Below are positions 26,838-31,000 of a stretch of 31,000 nucleotides of DNA, piece after piece. The position numbers were made by a program, and so were the translations under genes. Positions within the stretch are counted from its first letter, which is position 1; each line of letters opens with the position of its first letter. This DNA is from Symbiodinium natans (lineage: Eukaryota; Sar; Dinophyceae; Suessiales; Symbiodiniaceae), in assembly GCA_905221605.1 (NCBI GenBank), contig CAJNDS010001791.1, forward strand, positions 65,001-96,000. The letters run 5' to 3'. The notes beneath the pieces were generated by a model. The model was not told the origin of the DNA and made no database searches. It saw only the letters and a list, made by a program, of their open reading frames with translations.

Positions 26838-29800
26838 TCATTCTTCATCCTCTTCGCCCTTCTTCTCGCCAGCTCCAGTTGACTCCATCAACTTGGCGCG
26901 GCGCTCCTTGGCGGCTTCCTTCATCTCCGCCAACTCAGCCGTCCTCGTTTCCATCATCACATCCTGCGAAGATCGGCTAGGCTCAGCTGGCGTCTCCGCA
27001 GGCCTCTCAGTTGGCTGGTCTCCAACCTTTCTCTTCTTCTCTTCCAACATCAGCTCCAAATCGGCAACACTAAAGCTTGCCTTCACACGCTCAGCAATCT
27101 GCGCGATAGCTGCTGCATCCAACTCAGATGGTACAACTGACACAGGCGAGCGAACCGCTTCGCCTTCCAGCTTTGCTCTCTTAGCAGCTTCTTCCTCGGC
27201 AGCTGACAGGTCGGCGATGCGCTTGCGCTTTCGCTCAGCTTCCTCGAACTCTCGGTCTTGCTGTTCCGCTGCAGCCTTGAGGATCCGCTTCAGGTCCTTT
27301 TCCTCCTTCTCGAGTTTCCCAACATTCTCACCCATGATCCCAAAGGCTTGCTGCCACATGTCGGCAGGCAACGTCAAGTTGAACCTCACCACATAGTCGG
27401 TCGGCAAGTGCCACTTACACTTGCAGATCCACACAACACCGCTTCGAGTCTCACTCGCAACCACCTTCTTCCAGCTTGCCGCCCTCTGCGTGTCGGTGAT
27501 CTCCTCTTTCTTTTTCTCCAGGTCCTCCAAGAATCCTGCAACAGACTCCATCACGGATCTGTAGTGGCTGTAGGCCACAAACGACCACTTGGGGACTGGT
27601 CTCTCCCTCAGCTCCGGCTCGTGAATCCGAAGTGTATCACACGACAACATCGAAATCACTCGCACTCGCTCCACCAGTTCCTTAAACACCAAGGATCCTT
27701 CCTTTGCACTTCTCTTCCAGCGCAACACCCATGGGGGATAATACGAGCTCTCAGCTTCATCCTCCATGATCCTCTCTGCTCCCAAAATGGGTAGCATGCA
27801 CAACAGATCCACCATCCGCAAGACTCCGAGGTCCTGGTGCTCACCCAGAAGCAAAACAGGGACTATCCCTTTTCTCTTCAAGTACCTCACGAAGCTCAAC
27901 ATCGCCAGGCCACACGTTCCCGGCGGTACTTCCATGTACAGTCCTCCTTCATTCACTGCCATCTCCCAGATGATGGCCTTGCCACCAATCTGTCCACGGA
28001 CATCCAAGATTCCGAAGATCTTCGTGGGTTTCTCCTGTAGCTCACACACCTCCTGGATGGGCTTCACCAGCTTCTCGTATGAGCTTTGATAGCGCAACAT
28101 ATCCTTGTCGGATAGCGTGCCTACCACGTCCTTGAGCTCTAGCTCATCCACTGGAGTTCCGCGCCGGCAGATACTCCATGACACATCACCGAACCACTTC
28201 GGCGGCTCTGGATCCGCCAGCTCCGGAAACACGTCGACCATCCGTTCAATCACCTTCGGCATGGCCTTGGGTTTCGGTGCAGCTTGGCCTGAGCCTCGGC
28301 TTTCACCTTTATCACCCCTTTTTCCAGCAGCTCGGCGCTCCTTCTCTGCCTCTCGGAGATGGAATGCATGGCTTGCATCCGTGCCAGAGACTGTCACAGT
28401 CTGTTTGCACTTTTCGCACTTGGGCTTGCCACTTTCATCCCAGCTCAACCCGGCAGCATGCTCGGATCTGAACAACCATTTGCAAACCTTACACCAAAAG
28501 GGGCTTTTCATCTCAGCACCCTGCTCACCCTTCCTGCTGTCTTCAGCTGCCATTTTCCTGTCCTTCACCAAAGGTACAGGCTCCAGGCTAGGGCTAGCTT
28601 CCGTGGTGCTTGAACCAAAGCTTTTGCGGTTGGACCATAAATCCATTTCTTGAACCTCAGGGGAAGAGTCTTCACGAAGGGTTTCGGGACTTCTAAGGTG
28701 GAAATTTTCAAAAACTTCGCCACACTTTTTCACACTTTTCAACGATCCAACTTGCTCCACACTGCATCCAGTTGCCTCGGCACACTGGCATGCCTGAACT
28801 CCAACCCTTGGTCGGATTCCACAGATCCTCCACACCTGCTGCACATCTTCACCAGGGTATATACCCATAGCTTGCTGGTGCTGACAGAATGTCACTTGAC
28901 TCAAGCACTTTGTAAGAACGTCAGCGATCATTCCCGCTGTCGGGCACCAAATGACCTTCAAGGTCTGAGCTTCCTGTATCCGCTCCTGAAGATAGCAGAC
29001 AGCGATGTCTAAGTGGCGAACTCGCCTACTCAACCCACGGTTTAGCAAAACCGCTCTCGCTGAGGAACTGTCAGTGTGCAATCGGATCGTGACATCTGAC
29101 TCGGCCAACTGACCGATCAAAGTCGCAAGTCCCTCACTCTCCTGTACCGCAGTCAAGATGGCTCTCAACTCGGCTTCACAAGAACTCAGCGATACACACC
29201 CTTGAACTCGAGAGATTCCCTTGATCAGGCATCCTCTATAAAAGATGGCTATGCCCGACACAGATCTTCGTCCTAACGACGCTTGGGGTGCCCAACTGGC
29301 ATCCGCATACACTTCCAGCTGCGCCGGCCCACTGTCCGGTACATTCCCATCAGGGCCAAAGTACTGCCATGCATGGTATTGTCCCTTTAGGAACCTAATC
29401 ACTTGTCGCAATGCTTGCTCAAAGCATGCTGTTGGCTTGGACTGTCCTTGCGAAAGAATGGACATCCACCTACTCAGGTCAGGTCTCGACTGACCCCACC
29501 ATGCAATCCGGCCAAGTACTGCTCTGTACCTCGCAGCTGCAGTGTCACTCAACTCAGGATCCGAACCACTTGCTCTGCCCTTCTCGACCGTTTTCACGAT
29601 GTCCGGAGGAGCAGTAACCACCTTCAGGTCCTTACAGAACTCTGTCTCGAACAGGGCATCTAAGTATGCCGGGGGCACTCGCATCCTGAGATGACTCCCT
29701 TGTCTCTCAATCTCTCGCCCCAAAAAGGTGATCTTTCCACCAGTGGAAGTGATTCGACCCGTTTCCTTGATCTTCAACTCTCCGTTCAGGGTGTCGGTCA

Positions 29801-30998
29801 CCAACCGAATGGCATCTCTAGTGCCACACAGAATCAAATCGTCCACATAGCACAACATGAGGAATCTTTTCCCTCTCACAGTGCCCTCGAAGACGGAAGG
29901 TTCCGTTGGGCATTGCTTCAACCCAACTTTCTTCACAACTGTCGCCAGCTTCAAGTTCCAAGCTTTGGCGGCAACTCTCAAACCATTCATGGCTTGATCC
30001 AGAATCATAAACACCGGGACATAATAGTCCTTGCAGGCGGAAACATCCTTGGGCAATTGGATAATCGCCTTCGATCCTTTCGGAAGGGGGGAATGCAAGA
30101 ATGCAGTGCTAACATCCAAAGTTGCGATATCCATAGCATCTACCGAAGCAATGGCCAAAAGCGTCCGTAACGCTTCTAAAGAAGGAGTCGTAGCACTCAG
30201 TCCTAAAGATGATGCTGTGCTCCCCTTTGCGATGTCTTGCACCACACACCGAGCTCTCACAGCTTCCTTGCCATTCACCACCTTTGGGCCTATGACCCAT
30301 CGGGTTGGGATGATCTTTATCCCATGCTGACGAGCAAACTTCTGAGCCTCGTCTGCTCCAACCACTCTCCCTGCTTTGTGAGCAGTCATACTCTGCAGCT
30401 CAGTTCGCCGGCCTTCCACTGTTTTATCCACATCTAATGGACATCCATCTATCTCAGACAGAACACTCGTGGGTCTTGCCAGCCAAACTTGGGATCCACA
30501 CACCTTCATGGACTCCGGGAAAGTGCTATTCTTGTTGAGCAGAATCGAATTGGTCACATGTACCAACTTCGGACTCTCGTCACTGCTTACCATTTTAATA
30601 GGACCTTGAGGCACATCGAGTCTTGGGTCTAAATAAATACGATTGATCAGCCGGGGAACTCGATTGGACTCATCTGGAACTGAGTTCACATCTGAAGTTA
30701 AACTCTCTAAACGCCGGGGAACTCGACTGGACTCATTTGGAACTGAATCCACATCCATTTGAGGTTTTTCTTCCTCCATTGGGATCGCTTCATCCTCAGC
30801 GGGAGTTTCTCCTTCGAAGTATCCAGGTTCCATTGCCTCATCTGGAATCCCTTGGTAAGGCAAACTTGGATCCTCAAAATCCTCCATGTCAACATCCACA
30901 ACTTCTGTCGCAGGTGTTGGGACGCTTTGCTTCTCCTCCAACTTGGGATCTGGTCGACTCTCATAGGTGATCTTCGGGCGTTTCAGGAGTGAAGGCTC
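26838..30998 (-). CDS. Copia-type Pol polyprotein (RT, RNase H) with long C-terminal extension, 5' partial
   Basis: The frame is open from the right window edge (first full codon GAG at 30998) to TGA at 26838-26840, so the true start lies outside. Numbering from a TTG at 30941: residues 1-180 are an acidic linker with a short duplicated SVPNESSRVP/SVPDESNRVP motif. RT spans about 190-450, with RCVVQD, the aspartate of TLDVSTAFLH (276) and the catalytic YVDD (365-368). RNase H spans about 540-680, with YADAS (D547), SSCEAEL (E589), TDSSS (D624), HLDI (D645) and IADVLTK. Copia Pol normally ends soon after this. Here about 670 more residues follow: a putative zinc finger (CKVC at 817-820, CEKC at 842-845), a globular region at about 895-1200 (KAIIWEMAVNEGGLYMEVPP), a charged coiled-coil-like stretch (1208-1262) and a Glu/Lys-rich tail. 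Catalytic residues are intact. The extension is unrecognised. Confidence 0.9.
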   Translation of the reverse strand, partial: EPSLLKRPKITYESRPDPKLEEKQSVPTPATEVVDVDMEDFEDPSLPYQGIPDEAMEPGYFEGETPAEDEAIPMEEEKPQMDVDSVPNESSRVPRRLESLTSDVNSVPDESNRVPRLINRIYLDPRLDVPQGPIKMVSSDESPKLVHVTNSILLNKNSTFPESMKVCGSQVWLARPTSVLSEIDGCPLDVDKTVEGRRTELQSMTAHKAGRVVGADEAQKFARQHGIKIIPTRWVIGPKVVNGKEAVRARCVVQDIAKGSTASSLGLSATTPSLEALRTLLAIASVDAMDIATLDVSTAFLHSPLPKGSKAIIQLPKDVSACKDYYVPVFMILDQAMNGLRVAAKAWNLKLATVVKKVGLKQCPTEPSVFEGTVRGKRFLMLCYVDDLILCGTRDAIRLVTDTLNGELKIKETGRITSTGGKITFLGREIERQGSHLRMRVPPAYLDALFETEFCKDLKVVTAPPDIVKTVEKGRASGSDPELSDTAAARYRAVLGRIAWWGQSRPDLSRWMSILSQGQSKPTACFEQALRQVIRFLKGQYHAWQYFGPDGNVPDSGPAQLEVYADASWAPQASLGRRSVSGIAIFYRGCLIKGISRVQGCVSLSSCEAELRAILTAVQESEGLATLIGQLAESDVTIRLHTDSSSARAVLLNRGLSRRVRHLDIAVCYLQERIQEAQTLKVIWCPTAGMIADVLTKCLSQVTFCQHQQAMGIYPGEDVQQVWRICGIRPRVGVQACQCAEATGCSVEQVGSLKSVKKCGEVFENFHLRSPETLREDSSPEVQEMDLWSNRKSFGSSTTEASPSLEPVPLVKDRKMAAEDSRKGEQGAEMKSPFWCKVCKWLFRSEHAAGLSWDESGKPKCEKCKQTVTVSGTDASHAFHLREAEKERRAAGKRGDKGESRGSGQAAPKPKAMPKVIERMVDVFPELADPEPPKWFGDVSWSICRRGTPVDELELKDVVGTLSDKDMLRYQSSYEKLVKPIQEVCELQEKPTKIFGILDVRGQIGGKAIIWEMAVNEGGLYMEVPPGTCGLAMLSFVRYLKRKGIVPVLLLGEHQDLGVLRMVDLLCMLPILGAERIMEDEAESSYYPPWVLRWKRSAKEGSLVFKELVERVRVISMLSCDTLRIHEPELRERPVPKWSFVAYSHYRSVMESVAGFLEDLEKKKEEITDTQRAASWKKVVASETRSGVVWICKCKWHLPTDYVVRFNLTLPADMWQQAFGIMGENVGKLEKEEKDLKRILKAAAEQQDREFEEAERKRKRIADLSAAEEEAAKRAKLEGEAVRSPVSVVPSELDAAAIAQIAERVKASFSVADLELMLEEKKRKVGDQPTERPAETPAEPSRSSQDVMMETRTAELAEMKEAAKERRAKLMESTGAGEKKGEEDEE

Positions 30999-31000
30999 AC

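Larger units (their letters stand above)
25681..31000 (-). mobile_element. Ty1/copia-type LTR retrotransposon, partial
   Basis: The minus-strand polyprotein has the RVT_2 type reverse transcriptase followed by RNase H, the Ty1/copia order. Gag, protease and integrase are expected upstream, beyond position 31000. The left boundary is a guess: it should lie at the outer end of the 3' LTR somewhere between about 25.66 and 26.8 kb. The reading frame is unbroken over more than 4 kb, in contrast to the frameshifted element at 19.0-22.4 kb, suggesting a younger insertion. Confidence 0.7.

Noticed and set aside
26617-28653. Plus-strand frames of 180-260 codons opposite the copia polyprotein
   Set aside because: Antisense shadows of the minus-strand Pol frame; they are Ser/Leu-rich and have no motif.

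Overview
The window looks like nuclear DNA of a dinoflagellate, most likely a symbiodiniacean or another suessialean. Four things support this: very long stretches without genes packed with minisatellites, short matches to the 3' end of the dinoflagellate spliced leader, decayed reverse-transcriptase elements next to an open Ty1/copia-type polyprotein, and an unspliced lysine-rich multidomain gene of a style common in these genomes. There is no prokaryotic operon structure, CRISPR array, rRNA or convincing tRNA. No database search was possible, so the taxonomic call is an inference.

Layout. Bases 1-2110 are non-coding with simple repeats. A long imperfect foldback element fills about 2127-2867. 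After more empty sequence comes the first copy (3922-4068) of a roughly 147-bp dispersed repeat whose second copy is at 16270-16414. From 5703 to 7966 lies a nested satellite complex: two related 55-bp families (A flanking, B inside, with B switching orientation) and a block carrying eight TGACTCA/TGAGTCA heptamers. From 7967 to 11136 nothing is recognisable. At 11137-12285 two arrays of an 8-bp unit in opposite orientation flank a duplicated spacer of about 114 bp. From 12290 to 16740 the sequence is again without recognisable genes. An AT-rich island of tightly packed hairpins lies at 16760-17135, followed by two weak coding candidates (17345-17540 minus, 17585-18016 plus) and a 50-57-bp minisatellite (18298-19034).

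The right-hand 12 kb is dominated by retroelements and three host-like or element-borne reading frames. A degenerate reverse transcriptase-RNase H element lies on the minus strand (19035-22357). Its 3' end carries two almost identical 162/164-bp direct repeats and abuts the minisatellite sharply. On the plus strand follow an intact 493-codon Lys/Ala-rich protein of unknown function (22783-24264) and a broken Pro-rich, Cys-rich gene (24921-25661) interrupted by a short hairpin insertion. From about 25.7 kb to the right edge is a Ty1/copia-type retrotransposon on the minus strand. Its frame is open for over 1380 codons and runs off the window, with RT and RNase H motifs intact and an unusual C-terminal extension of about 670 residues. 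No pathway links the genes. The common thread is retroposition, tandem-repeat growth and foldback DNA.
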